A stretch of 12,927 bases of DNA from Candidatus Babeliales bacterium (GTDB taxonomy: Bacteria > Babelota > Babeliae > Babelales > JANWKD01): the NCBI GenBank assembly GCA_025451595.1, contig JANWKD010000087.1, positions 1-12,927 on the forward strand. The letters run 5' to 3'. A program made the position numbers and the translations under genes. How positions within the stretch are numbered: the first letter of the stretch is position 1; the number at the start of each line of letters is the position of its first letter. The notes below the pieces were generated by a model. The model worked only from the letters and a program-made list of their open reading frames with translations, was not told where the DNA came from and did no database searches. This document shows, in pieces, positions 1-6,938 of this stretch.

Positions 1-1278
1 AAGAATTGGGTTAATGCAAAAAAATTACTAGAAGCAAAAACTGAAGACGTGCAAGCAATAAATGATGCGATCAAAAGAATAAACCTAGTTAAATCCACCG
101 ATCCAGCAACTGCCAGCGCTATTACAGGTGAATTAGAGACTTATCTCGCTTCTATTATCGAACAACAATTGAATCAAATCATTGCTGAAAAGTTCAATAC
201 TGAAAATCCTGATTTAAGTCCTGCAACTGAAGCTACTTTTAACGAATTAATTGATAAATATGATGATATTGCTAAGGATACTCCTTCCTACGATCGCTAC
301 ATACAATGGGCCCGTTGGATTTTAGTATCAAGAAATGCTCAGGAAAAAATTCAAACTCTTACCGATAAATTGGCGGGAGATAATGTATCAGAAGATGTAG
401 AAAAAACCTTGAATGAAACAATAGAAAAATTAAAAGAAATATATACAGAAATTCAAGCACCAAATATTAAAGCATTACAAGCTCAGTTAAGTTCATTGCA
501 AGATGAGTTACAAAGAAAACGAGACATTGCAAAATCGCAAGCTGACTTAGAAAAATACATAACCGAATTTAAAGCTCTTAATTTTAACAATATCAAAGAA
601 TATGACACGGCGCTCACGCAATATCAACAAGCAATGGGTAGCACTCCATTAGATAAAAAATATACTTTCTGGAAAGATCTTGCTACCAATTATACCCTTT
701 CTCAATATTTCGATGATAATATTCTGGTTATTTCAAAAAAATTGGGTGTTCCAAGGGATAAAGTAACAGAAAAATTTTTGGATGCAATCGATGAGCTTAA
801 GAACCTTAAAAATGAGGCAACCACTCAAGGCTTTGATATTCAAAATGCTATTGCGAAGCTGAGCGACAAAAAGAATGATCTAATAAGAGAAGTGCATTTA
901 GTTACTGATATTGAAGAGAAATTTCAAAAAGGGGGGTCTATTACTAAAACAGGGGGATTGGGTAGTACATTATATAAATTAGATCCAAAAATAGGTGCCG
1001 ACTATAGGGAATATAAAAAAGAGTATGACGAGTTAAAATTAGCTAGTCGTCCAGGTCGTGATATTTATGATTATTGGAATTTGAGAATGAGTTTATTGCT
1101 GAAATGGTCTGACAAAACACTCTCTACTAATGATTATAATGACTTTATCAAATTAAAGGATTTATTCTGGTATACACCATCCACAGATCAAGCGAAATTA
1201 GATCAATTTGATATAAAGGATAAAGAAGCCACCGAATATGCGCAAGATATTCTTCAAATAAATATTCGTAAACCTTGA
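1..1278 (+). CDS. Alpha-helical repeat protein, 5' end outside the window (partial)
   Basis: The reading frame is open from base 1, so the true start lies upstream; the GTG at 49 is only the first start-like codon inside the window. The 425 visible residues are rich in Lys, Glu, Gln, Asn and Leu, with predicted long helices and no membrane segment. Three degenerate repeat units can be seen, each ending in an aromatic-Trp element followed by a Leu-rich helix: YIQWARW (Trp codon at 307), YTFWKDL (670) and YDYWNLRMSLLL (1075), spaced 121 and 135 residues apart. The same unit occurs in the next gene, which starts 12 bases after this stop, so the two are probably paralogous and co-transcribed. I do not recognise a named family. 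Function is unknown; an exported structural or effector role is inferred only from the neighbour's signal peptide. Confidence 0.8.
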   Translation, partial: KNWVNAKKLLEAKTEDVQAINDAIKRINLVKSTDPATASAITGELETYLASIIEQQLNQIIAEKFNTENPDLSPATEATFNELIDKYDDIAKDTPSYDRYIQWARWILVSRNAQEKIQTLTDKLAGDNVSEDVEKTLNETIEKLKEIYTEIQAPNIKALQAQLSSLQDELQRKRDIAKSQADLEKYITEFKALNFNNIKEYDTALTQYQQAMGSTPLDKKYTFWKDLATNYTLSQYFDDNILVISKKLGVPRDKVTEKFLDAIDELKNLKNEATTQGFDIQNAIAKLSDKKNDLIREVHLVTDIEEKFQKGGSITKTGGLGSTLYKLDPKIGADYREYKKEYDELKLASRPGRDIYDYWNLRMSLLLKWSDKTLSTNDYNDFIKLKDLFWYTPSTDQAKLDQFDIKDKEATEYAQDILQINIRKP

Positions 1279-1290
1279 AAGTAAGAGATC

Positions 1291-2904
1291 ATGAAGAAAC
1301 TATTATTAATTACTCTCAGCACTATTTCCTGGTGCATCAACGCCGATCCCTTTGCCGATGCATTGAATGGTTTTACTCAATCACTTAGTACCCTGCAAGA
1401 AGAGATAGCGAAAGTTACCACTGGTGGGCCTGAAATACCCAGGATACCGGAAAAAACTGATTTAGAAAAAGAGCTCGATAATTTTATTATAGAAAAGTTT
1501 AAGCCATCAACACTTACTCAGCTTAACTATTATGATGCAGATATTACAAAATATAGGGAACTATTTAGTCAGTTCCAAGAGCAATTGGTAAAACCCGAAA
1601 TATTAGATAACGTATACGCTTACTGGCTTGCACGCGCTGAACTACTTTCTATCTTAAATAGTAAAAAAACTATTGATGTAAATATATTAGAACAATTAAA
1701 AATGAATAGCATTGAAGAATTTAAAGAGCATGTTCAAAAGTTATTAGACGATTTAGAACATAATGGACCAACCGCTGAAACCGAAAAATATTACTTTATT
1801 AAGGTAGAAGAAGCAAATTCTATAAAAACCTACTTTAAAGGAAGATTTGCAACCATTGACCAAGAATTTGAGAAAAAACCTGCAGAAGGACCGGAACAAG
1901 GGCCTGAAGTAGAGATGGAACAACAACAATTAAAAGAGAAACTTAATCAGTTAATTGAACAAATTAAAGTTGAAGTACAAAAATCGGATGTTACTCTGGC
2001 AACAATAAATAGCTTGGCTGAAAAATATGGTAAATTAATCAATAATTTGGATGAGGAACATTTAACTTTAAATGAAAATAAACTTTACAACTTCTGGATA
2101 GATTATTTAATAATAGAAAAATTATATGAAAGATATAAAAAATTATCAAGAGATGCTATTGTTTCTTCATATAAAGGAAAACGAAGTTGGCGCTCAATAA
2201 TGGCGGAGTATGAAGAAAGGTTAGATGCCTTTGAAAGATTATTACCAAAATCTAATCAAGAAGCAATTAATCTAAAAATATCAATGGCAGATGCACAAGA
2301 CGCGTTAGATAAATTTCAAACATGGTTTAATAATCAAAAAAATGCAGATGCATATCTATCTCCGTTAGTAAGAATAAGCCAAGCATTTGATGAGCAAGGT
2401 AGATATATTGGTATATCTAAAGACACCAAGCGCTTGCCTATTTCAAAAATGAATTATCAAGAGTATATAGCAGCGCTTAATACCATCAAAAACGTACAAA
2501 AGGTAACACCAATACTTGAACAAGTTCAATTAAATTATTTTGAAGAACTATTGCCCAAAGTCGAAGAATATCAAGACAAAGATATTACTTACAAATATAA
2601 AAACACTGAGTGGCATCAAGGAACTGTCACTTTTGAAAAATTATATGAGCTAGCAGGGGACTATAAAAATAAAAAAATAATCGATGCTTATGAATTCTTA
2701 GGCATTAATCCTGCTACACCAGACCTAGTAAAAGAAGCCGAAAAAATATTCAAAAAACTACAACTGCAATATCATCCAGATAAATACAAAGGCAATGCAG
2801 AAGACACAGCTAAAGCGGAATTTACTTCACAAGCGCTCAATGATGCTATTAAAGCAATCCGAGATCAAACTGAAATTTCTGAAAAAACCTATCTTCTTTC
2901 TTGA
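1291..2904 (+). CDS. Secreted helical-repeat protein with C-terminal J-domain
   Basis: 537 residues. The N-terminus is a classical signal peptide (MKKLLLITL core, likely cleavage after Ala18), so the protein is exported. Residues 50-460 are helical and charged, with two repeat units like those of the preceding gene: the YAYW element has Trp112 and the YNFW element has Trp269. A Pro/Glu/Gly-rich linker near residues 200-215 separates the halves. Residues 465-527 form a J-domain: DAYEFLGI opens helix I, a basic helix II ends in QYHPDKYKG, and the diagnostic HPD is at 495-497. J-domains stimulate Hsp70 ATPase. In an exported protein the partner would have to be a periplasmic or host Hsp70, which is inference. 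No Gly/Phe region or zinc-finger domain is present, so this is not a canonical DnaJ. The ATG follows a weak AAGAGA ribosome site and lies 12 bases after the upstream gene. Confidence 0.88.
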   Translation: MKKLLLITLSTISWCINADPFADALNGFTQSLSTLQEEIAKVTTGGPEIPRIPEKTDLEKELDNFIIEKFKPSTLTQLNYYDADITKYRELFSQFQEQLVKPEILDNVYAYWLARAELLSILNSKKTIDVNILEQLKMNSIEEFKEHVQKLLDDLEHNGPTAETEKYYFIKVEEANSIKTYFKGRFATIDQEFEKKPAEGPEQGPEVEMEQQQLKEKLNQLIEQIKVEVQKSDVTLATINSLAEKYGKLINNLDEEHLTLNENKLYNFWIDYLIIEKLYERYKKLSRDAIVSSYKGKRSWRSIMAEYEERLDAFERLLPKSNQEAINLKISMADAQDALDKFQTWFNNQKNADAYLSPLVRISQAFDEQGRYIGISKDTKRLPISKMNYQEYIAALNTIKNVQKVTPILEQVQLNYFEELLPKVEEYQDKDITYKYKNTEWHQGTVTFEKLYELAGDYKNKKIIDAYEFLGINPATPDLVKEAEKIFKKLQLQYHPDKYKGNAEDTAKAEFTSQALNDAIKAIRDQTEISEKTYLLS

Positions 2905-2911
2905 TATTTGC

Positions 2912-2946
2912 AAAGCCCTTCGCTTCTGAAGGGCTTTTTTCTTTTT
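2912..2946 (+). terminator. Rho-independent terminator after the J-domain gene
   Basis: Perfect 10-bp stem (AAAGCCCTTC at 2912-2921 with GAAGGGCTTT at 2928-2937), a 6-nt loop, and a T-rich tract to 2946. It lies 7 bases after the stop codon, closing the helical-repeat operon. Confidence 0.93.
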
Positions 2947-2973
2947 GACCTATTCTTAATTTTCCGTTATCCT
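2945..2973 (+). promoter_or_regulatory. Putative sigma70-type promoter for tRNA-Leu
   Basis: TTGACC (2945-2950) and TATCCT (2968-2973) are separated by 17 bp, placing the start site around 2980, about 20 nt before the tRNA 5' end. The -35 box shares bases with the T-tract of the preceding terminator, a very compact arrangement. Assigned by motif only. Confidence 0.55.
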
Positions 2974-2998
2974 TAAGGCAAGTTATTCTGAAATGTTT

Positions 2999-3086
2999 GC
3001 CGGGATGGCGAAATTGGTAGACGCACGGGACTCAATATCCCGCGGAGGTTAACTCCATGTCGGTTCGAGTCCGACTCCCGGCACCA
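2999..3086 (+). tRNA. tRNA-Leu (anticodon CAA)
   Basis: 88 nt with CCA encoded (3084-3086). The acceptor stem is GCCGGGA with TCCCGGC. The anticodon stem is CGGGA/TCCCG around the loop CTCAATA (3031-3037), giving anticodon CAA at 3033-3035, which reads UUG. A long class II variable arm (GGAG at 3044-3047 with CTCC at 3053-3056) is as expected for Leu. The T-arm GTCGG-TTCGAGT-CCGAC is perfect. The discriminator is A, as required for LeuRS. Oddity: the base 3' of the anticodon (position 37) is T, not the usual purine. Confidence 0.96.
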
Positions 3087-3102
3087 AAAAAATGGTTTTA
3101 GT

Positions 3103-3432
3103 ATGACCGTTGATTGTATTTTTTGTAAGATCATCAATAAACAAATTCCGGCAACTATAGTTGCTGAGTCCGAATCGATCATCGTATTTAAAGATATTGC
3201 GCCACAGGCCTCCATCCATTATCTTATTATTCCCAAAAAGCATATTCGTGATATCCAATCTCTGGCACCAGCCGATTATACTATTGCTGCCGATATTATT
3301 TTTATGGCACAACAACTTTCACAGTCGCTACCTGAGCCACAGGATTTTCGTTTGAAAATAAGTTCGGGGGCTACCGCAGGTCAAGAAGTTTTCCATATTC
3401 ATTTTCACTTTTTGGCAGGCAAGAGACTATAG
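3103..3432 (+). CDS. hinT: HIT-family (HinT-like) purine nucleoside phosphoramidase
   Basis: 109 residues, close to the usual length of bacterial HinT. A CxxC pair (Cys5, Cys8) opens the protein as in many zinc-binding HIT proteins. HYLIIPKKHI carries the conserved H.L.IPK.H element. The family signature H-x-H-x-H-x-x is HIHFHFL near the C-terminus (His98, His100, His102), with His100 the expected nucleophile. The family hydrolyses adenosine 5'-phosphoramidates and lysyl-AMP and is cytosolic. The ATG lies 16 nt after the tRNA-Leu CCA end and has no clear Shine-Dalgarno, so the mRNA is probably the product of processing a tRNA-mRNA transcript; that is inferred from spacing. A five-codon ORF at 3092-3106 overlaps the start. 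The gene is convergent with the EamA gene, with only 4 bp between the stops and no visible terminator. Confidence 0.93.
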   Translation: MTVDCIFCKIINKQIPATIVAESESIIVFKDIAPQASIHYLIIPKKHIRDIQSLAPADYTIAADIIFMAQQLSQSLPEPQDFRLKISSGATAGQEVFHIHFHFLAGKRL

Positions 3433-3436
3433 GAAC

Positions 3437-4354
3437 TTATGCCTTGGTTAACTTTGGACGCGCTGTCGACGAGTTAAGCTCTTTTAATTCCTGACAATGG
3501 AAAATCACTAACCCGATGACCACCATACAAATCGTTATATAAAACTGTAGACTCACTGTTTCCTGCATAAAGAGCCACCCATACAACGAAGCAAATAGCG
3601 GTGATAAAAAGCTTGCAAAGGCAAGCATGGTTGGAGAATATTTTTTGAGCAATGAAGCGTAGAGATTATGACAAATAAGATTACTGACAACGATAATAAT
3701 GGTAAGAATGACTAAAAATGGAACCAAATCAGTAATATATACGGTATTTCTTTCAATGATACCCGAAGTGAGTAATGCAGCCAAGCCTCCTCCAAGCATA
3801 CTGACGGCATTAATAACTATAGGACAAGCGTTCAATTCTTTAATCAACGTGCGCATAATAATCCAGCCATAGCTTTGGGCACATACCCCAATCAACACTG
3901 CGAGCGACGGTAGGGAAAAAATACCGATGCAAGCACCGCTTGTAGCATTGCCCAATAACATCGGCATCATACCAATAAAACCAACAATAAGCCCAGCGAG
4001 TTTTTGCCAGGCAAACCGCTCAATATTAAAACAATAGGAAAGAAAATAGGATATAAAAGGACTTGCCGTGTAGAGTAAACTGGCTTTTGACGATGGTAAA
4101 TATAAGAGCGCCCAAGACCGTAACAGATACGGCACATAGACGGTAAAGATCATAGTTTGCAGGTAATAACTCAGATATTTTCTGTCAAAAAGACCGTTGG
4201 CACGAGCAAAGCTATAGCGATAGGCCAATAGTAACGCTCCGGCAATGGACATGCGAATACCGACTAAAAAAATGGGCTGCGTATACGCAAGCACGAGCTT
4301 GCCCAACGTAAACGTGCTTGCAAAAATTGCATACAAAATAACTATTAAAAACAT
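3437..4354 (-). CDS. EamA/DMT-superfamily permease
   Basis: 305 residues, the normal length for a ten-helix drug/metabolite transporter with two EamA repeats. The N-terminal half begins with FASTFTLGKLVLAYTQPIFL and an R-rich turn (VGIRMSIAGALLLAYR), as in EamA repeat 1. Pro-containing helices (SSKASLLYTASPFISYFLS, then SPTMLAFASFLSPLFASLYG in the second half) match the paired EamA signature. The C-terminal tail is charged and probably cytosolic. The substrate cannot be read from sequence; relatives move amino acids, nucleotide sugars or other metabolites, and import of a host metabolite is a guess. The start is the first ATG after an unusual inverted repeat (4366-4407); no strong Shine-Dalgarno is seen. 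It lies 80 bp downstream of the OPT gene on the same strand. Confidence 0.88.
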   Translation of the reverse strand: MFLIVILYAIFASTFTLGKLVLAYTQPIFLVGIRMSIAGALLLAYRYSFARANGLFDRKYLSYYLQTMIFTVYVPYLLRSWALLYLPSSKASLLYTASPFISYFLSYCFNIERFAWQKLAGLIVGFIGMMPMLLGNATSGACIGIFSLPSLAVLIGVCAQSYGWIIMRTLIKELNACPIVINAVSMLGGGLAALLTSGIIERNTVYITDLVPFLVILTIIIVVSNLICHNLYASLLKKYSPTMLAFASFLSPLFASLYGWLFMQETVSLQFYITICMVVIGLVIFHCQELKELNSSTARPKLTKA

Positions 4355-4365
4355 ATATTCTATCT

Positions 4366-4407
4366 TTTTTTGATACTATTAGTAATAGTAATAATAGTAT
4401 CAAAAAA
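4366..4407. repeat. Perfect 16-bp inverted repeat before the EamA gene
   Basis: Arms 4366-4381 (T-tract then GATACTATTA) and 4392-4407 (TAATAGTATC then A-tract) with a 10-nt loop. Pairing continues outward with a one-base bulge to TTCTA/TAGAA. On either strand it reads T-tract first and A-tract last, the opposite of an intrinsic terminator, so an operator or leader hairpin is more likely. Confidence 0.85.
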
Positions 4408-4422
4408 GTAGAATTTGTTCAA
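4394..4422 (-). promoter_or_regulatory. Putative promoter for the EamA gene, inside the inverted repeat
   Basis: On the minus strand TTGAAC (4417-4422) and TACTAT (4394-4399) are 17 bp apart. The -10 box lies in one arm of the inverted repeat, so a protein bound to the palindrome would occlude it. The 5' leader would be about 30 nt. Motif-based only. Confidence 0.4.
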
Positions 4423-4434
4423 AAAAATTATCTG

Positions 4435-6036
4435 CTATCTGACTACCGCTTGCAAAATCATCCAAATCGAAGATGCGGCAAACATGCCTGACCACCACGG
4501 ATACCAGCGTTCTTTATCCGCAATCAAATATGTCGAGAGACCACCAAGCATTAAGATAACCGAATATTCAAGCGACATTAAAATACCACCAAGCACTAAG
4601 CTCGCATTTATTTTTAACTCTTTTAAAATTGCGCCATACAAGGCCCCGGCAATCAACGCAAAAAAATCAAATGAACTAATACCAATTAATAACGCACGAC
4701 TTTGTGCCCGTTGAGCACACAACTGAGCAGAACCCAGTCCAAAATGATTAATTAAAAACCAAAAAATAAAACCAATTGAGACAGAACTGACAATCAATCC
4801 AAGCCACTGGAATTGACGAACTTTTTGGGCAGAAACTTGCCCCATTAACGCCATCTTACGACCAAATAAAACATCTACAGCGATACCGCCTGATACTTCA
4901 ACCAAGGTGGATACAACGGTAGCTTGCGTAGCATTAAATCCAAATAATAAAATGCCGGGCACCATCACAAACGTTGCAAAGCGCGGCATAGGCGCAATAC
5001 CGAGTTTGCCACCAATAATCAGCAATTGATACATACAAACAATGGTAAAAACAATTACATAGAGTTGCGCAATAATAGAAAATTTAAAATAATTGAGTAA
5101 CGCTATCAATCCTGCAAGAACAACGATGGGGAGCCATTGAAACGCAATAGCAGAACCTAAAAAACCATTTTTACTCGTACGATTTGTATACATAGTGTGG
5201 ACCGCTTTGTACAGCACTTTGGGCAAATCAATAAAACTCAAGAGCGCACCATACATGACCATACCACTGCAAAAAGCAAGCAAAAAAGCATCCGTACGTA
5301 CATGAGAAAAAAAATGAAGATGCAACGGGTTACAAACGACAAGTTTACTGACAATACCAATCAAAAGTGGTATTGCAATGACGTGTCCGGTTACAAAGCC
5401 AATAGACCAGAGCATGGGCAGCTCTAACATCATTAATTTTAATGAAGGAATAGAACACCAACCGATACACAATGGATTGTTAAGCACTATGGAACGGGGA
5501 ATTAACTGCAAAACAGAAACAAACATGCTATAGACCAGGGTGCTGGCAAAGCCTGCCGCTAACTCTAATGCTTTTTTTAGTTGATTTTGTGCGGTAATCA
5601 TTTTATAAGACATTTGTCCAATAGGAAATGGTAACTGCTCAGTTATTAATAACCGGTGTTCATACCAAGAAGCAACTATTAAACCAAAAGCGCCAGAAAT
5701 TAAACAAATGCTGGTCATAATAAGAGAAAAATACCAAGGATTTGAAAGCATTTGATTGAACAGAGACGGCTCAATAAAATATATGGTAGGGAATGCAAAA
5801 CCGCAACCGATTGCCATAATGCCTCCGATGGAAGCACCTGCAGTAATTAACGTTAATGCTTGAATGCGTTGTGCAATTGACCATCCAATGTTACATGCTA
5901 TCAGTAACGTTGCCAGTAAAATAATAGTTGGTTCTATCCAAGGTCCTAATGAGACTGCCATAGAAATGTAACTCAATGTTGCGGTCGCAAATACAGATAA
6001 CAAAACAGTAAGAACTAGAGGTACTATCAGTGTCAT
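4435..6036 (-). CDS. OPT-family oligopeptide/metal-chelate transporter
   Basis: 533 residues, almost wholly hydrophobic with about 14 or more predicted membrane helices. OPT-like motifs are EQLPFPIGQM (residues around 135; family form LPFPxG), IIGGKLGIAPMPRFATFVM in the middle, and VLFGRKMALMGQVSAQK, resembling the family's (D)xLFGxxxGxxxxxQ stretch. OPT proteins are proton-coupled importers of peptides, or of metal-nicotianamine and siderophore-like complexes in the YSL branch. Import of host-derived peptides or chelated metal is inference. It is somewhat shorter than many OPTs (600-700). The start is supported by AGGGAA (6044-6049), 7 nt before the ATG, and a promoter at 6081-6108. Downstream is the EamA permease, which has its own putative promoter. 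Confidence 0.8.
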   Translation of the reverse strand: MTLIVPLVLTVLLSVFATATLSYISMAVSLGPWIEPTIILLATLLIACNIGWSIAQRIQALTLITAGASIGGIMAIGCGFAFPTIYFIEPSLFNQMLSNPWYFSLIMTSICLISGAFGLIVASWYEHRLLITEQLPFPIGQMSYKMITAQNQLKKALELAAGFASTLVYSMFVSVLQLIPRSIVLNNPLCIGWCSIPSLKLMMLELPMLWSIGFVTGHVIAIPLLIGIVSKLVVCNPLHLHFFSHVRTDAFLLAFCSGMVMYGALLSFIDLPKVLYKAVHTMYTNRTSKNGFLGSAIAFQWLPIVVLAGLIALLNYFKFSIIAQLYVIVFTIVCMYQLLIIGGKLGIAPMPRFATFVMVPGILLFGFNATQATVVSTLVEVSGGIAVDVLFGRKMALMGQVSAQKVRQFQWLGLIVSSVSIGFIFWFLINHFGLGSAQLCAQRAQSRALLIGISSFDFFALIAGALYGAILKELKINASLVLGGILMSLEYSVILMLGGLSTYLIADKERWYPWWSGMFAASSIWMILQAVVR

Positions 6037-6080
6037 AAATAATTTCCCTGCATAAAATTATGAAGCATTCTTATGAAGGG

Positions 6081-6108
6081 ATCATAACACTAATTCTTTG
6101 TTTATCAA
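6081..6108 (-). promoter_or_regulatory. Putative sigma70 promoter for the OPT gene
   Basis: Minus strand TTGATA (6103-6108), a 16-bp spacer and TATGAT (6081-6086): close to consensus, in the 84-bp gap after the DoxX gene, with an A/T-rich upstream flank. The leader would be about 40 nt. Confidence 0.6.
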
Positions 6109-6120
6109 AAAATTTAAATA

Positions 6121-6540
6121 TTATTCTCGATATTTTTTTACCGGATCCCATAATGCGCCATGACCTGGCCCACCAACTATAATGGCGAGTGCAAACAACA
6201 TGAGAACGAAAGGATATTCAAAACCTTGATTTTGAACAAAATAGGCCTTTGTACCATGAATTAAGAATATGGCACCGATCATAACCGGAATGACCAGTAA
6301 AGCTCCTAATTCAGCTACAATGCCAGTCATTAATAAAAAGCCCCCAAGACATTCTGCACCTGCAGCGCAATAAGCCCAAAAGGAGGAGATCCCGTAGTTG
6401 GCACTCCATTGAACAAAAGTTGCAAGTCCCGGGCCACCAAACCAGCCAAAAACTTTTTGAGCGCCATGAAGAAAAAAAGTAAATCCTACGGTGATACGAA
6501 CAATCGCTAATGCATACAAGAGCGCAGCCTGACGATTCAT
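6121..6540 (-). CDS. DoxX-family membrane protein
   Basis: 139 residues, the usual DoxX length, with four predicted transmembrane helices. The N-terminal signature R-x-x-x-G-x-x-F-x-x-H-G-x-x-K-x-x-G-x-F-G-G-x-G is present as RITVGFTFFLHGAQKVFGWF followed by GGPG. A second conserved part, AECLGGFLLMTGIVAELGAL, matches the Glu-containing helix of the family. DoxX proteins are inner-membrane proteins linked to redox and thiol stress in some bacteria; the exact reaction is unsettled. The start is firm: AGGAG (6547-6551) lies 6 nt before the ATG. A possible promoter is TTGACT (6601-6606) with TATGAT (6576-6581), but the 19-bp spacer is long. It is divergent from the FtsL-like gene, 125 bp away, and followed on the same strand by the OPT gene. 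Confidence 0.9.
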   Translation of the reverse strand: MNRQAALLYALAIVRITVGFTFFLHGAQKVFGWFGGPGLATFVQWSANYGISSFWAYCAAGAECLGGFLLMTGIVAELGALLVIPVMIGAIFLIHGTKAYFVQNQGFEYPFVLMLFALAIIVGGPGHGALWDPVKKYRE

Positions 6541-6665
6541 GATAAACTCCTTAATCCAATCTATTTTCTTTCCTCATCATAATCAGATACGATAGCAAGT
6601 AGTCAATAATTAACCTCGCATATGGCTTAAAGCCGTAATCCCGGGCTCAAATGAGGTAGACTATT

Positions 6666-6938
6666 ATGCATAAAAAATATAGAACGCTCTACGTTTTTAT
6701 CATCTGTAACATCGGTTTTGTGTTTGTATATATTTACAAAAATAATACCATTATGGCACTTTCATTTGCCAAGCAAAAAGATGAAAAATATCACTGTATG
6801 CTGAAAGAAAAAAAAAATAAGTTGATGCACCAATTATGCATGATACAAAATAAAGCAGACATTAAACAGTTTGCTCAACAAATGCTACAAATGGAACCAA
6901 TCTCGTTAAAACAAATACGTACCGTTGATCATGAATAG
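6666..6938 (+). CDS. FtsL-like small bitopic membrane protein
   Basis: 90 residues. A short basic N-terminus (MHKKYR) is followed by one membrane helix (residues 8-24, LYVFIICNIGFVFVYIY), a Lys-rich region with coiled-coil potential (about 30-72) and the end QQMLQMEPISLKQIRTVDHE. This is the FtsL/DivIC plan: cytoplasmic tip, TM, short periplasmic coiled coil, then a hydrophobic/Pro motif. It lies immediately before FtsI, where ftsL sits in the dcw cluster. In known divisomes FtsL works with FtsB and FtsQ to activate FtsWI. Sequence identity alone would not prove this; the call rests on topology, tail and context. The start is supported by GAGGT (6653-6657), 8 nt upstream. The stop overlaps the ftsI ATG by 8 bp (ATGAATAG), suggesting coupled translation. 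Confidence 0.62.
   Translation: MHKKYRTLYVFIICNIGFVFVYIYKNNTIMALSFAKQKDEKYHCMLKEKKNKLMHQLCMIQNKADIKQFAQQMLQMEPISLKQIRTVDHE

Noticed and set aside
2973..3315. Two minus-strand ORFs across the tRNA ending in peptides such as VPGVGLEPTWS and WCRESDSNRHG
   Set aside because: These peptides are the antisense translation of a tRNA gene, a well-known annotation artefact. They also overlap the HIT gene on the other strand.
4366..4407. Inverted repeat read as an intrinsic terminator
   Set aside because: The T-tract comes before the stem and the A-tract after it on both strands, so no U-run follows the hairpin in either direction.
4415..4714. Plus-strand ORF of 99 codons
   Set aside because: Antisense to the OPT gene, with no ribosome site and no recognisable domain; the opposite frame has clear membrane-protein structure.
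6630..6645. GGCTTAAAGCC palindrome between the divergent DoxX and FtsL-like genes
   Set aside because: Only 5-bp arms, with no clear promoter geometry around it; too short to call an operator.
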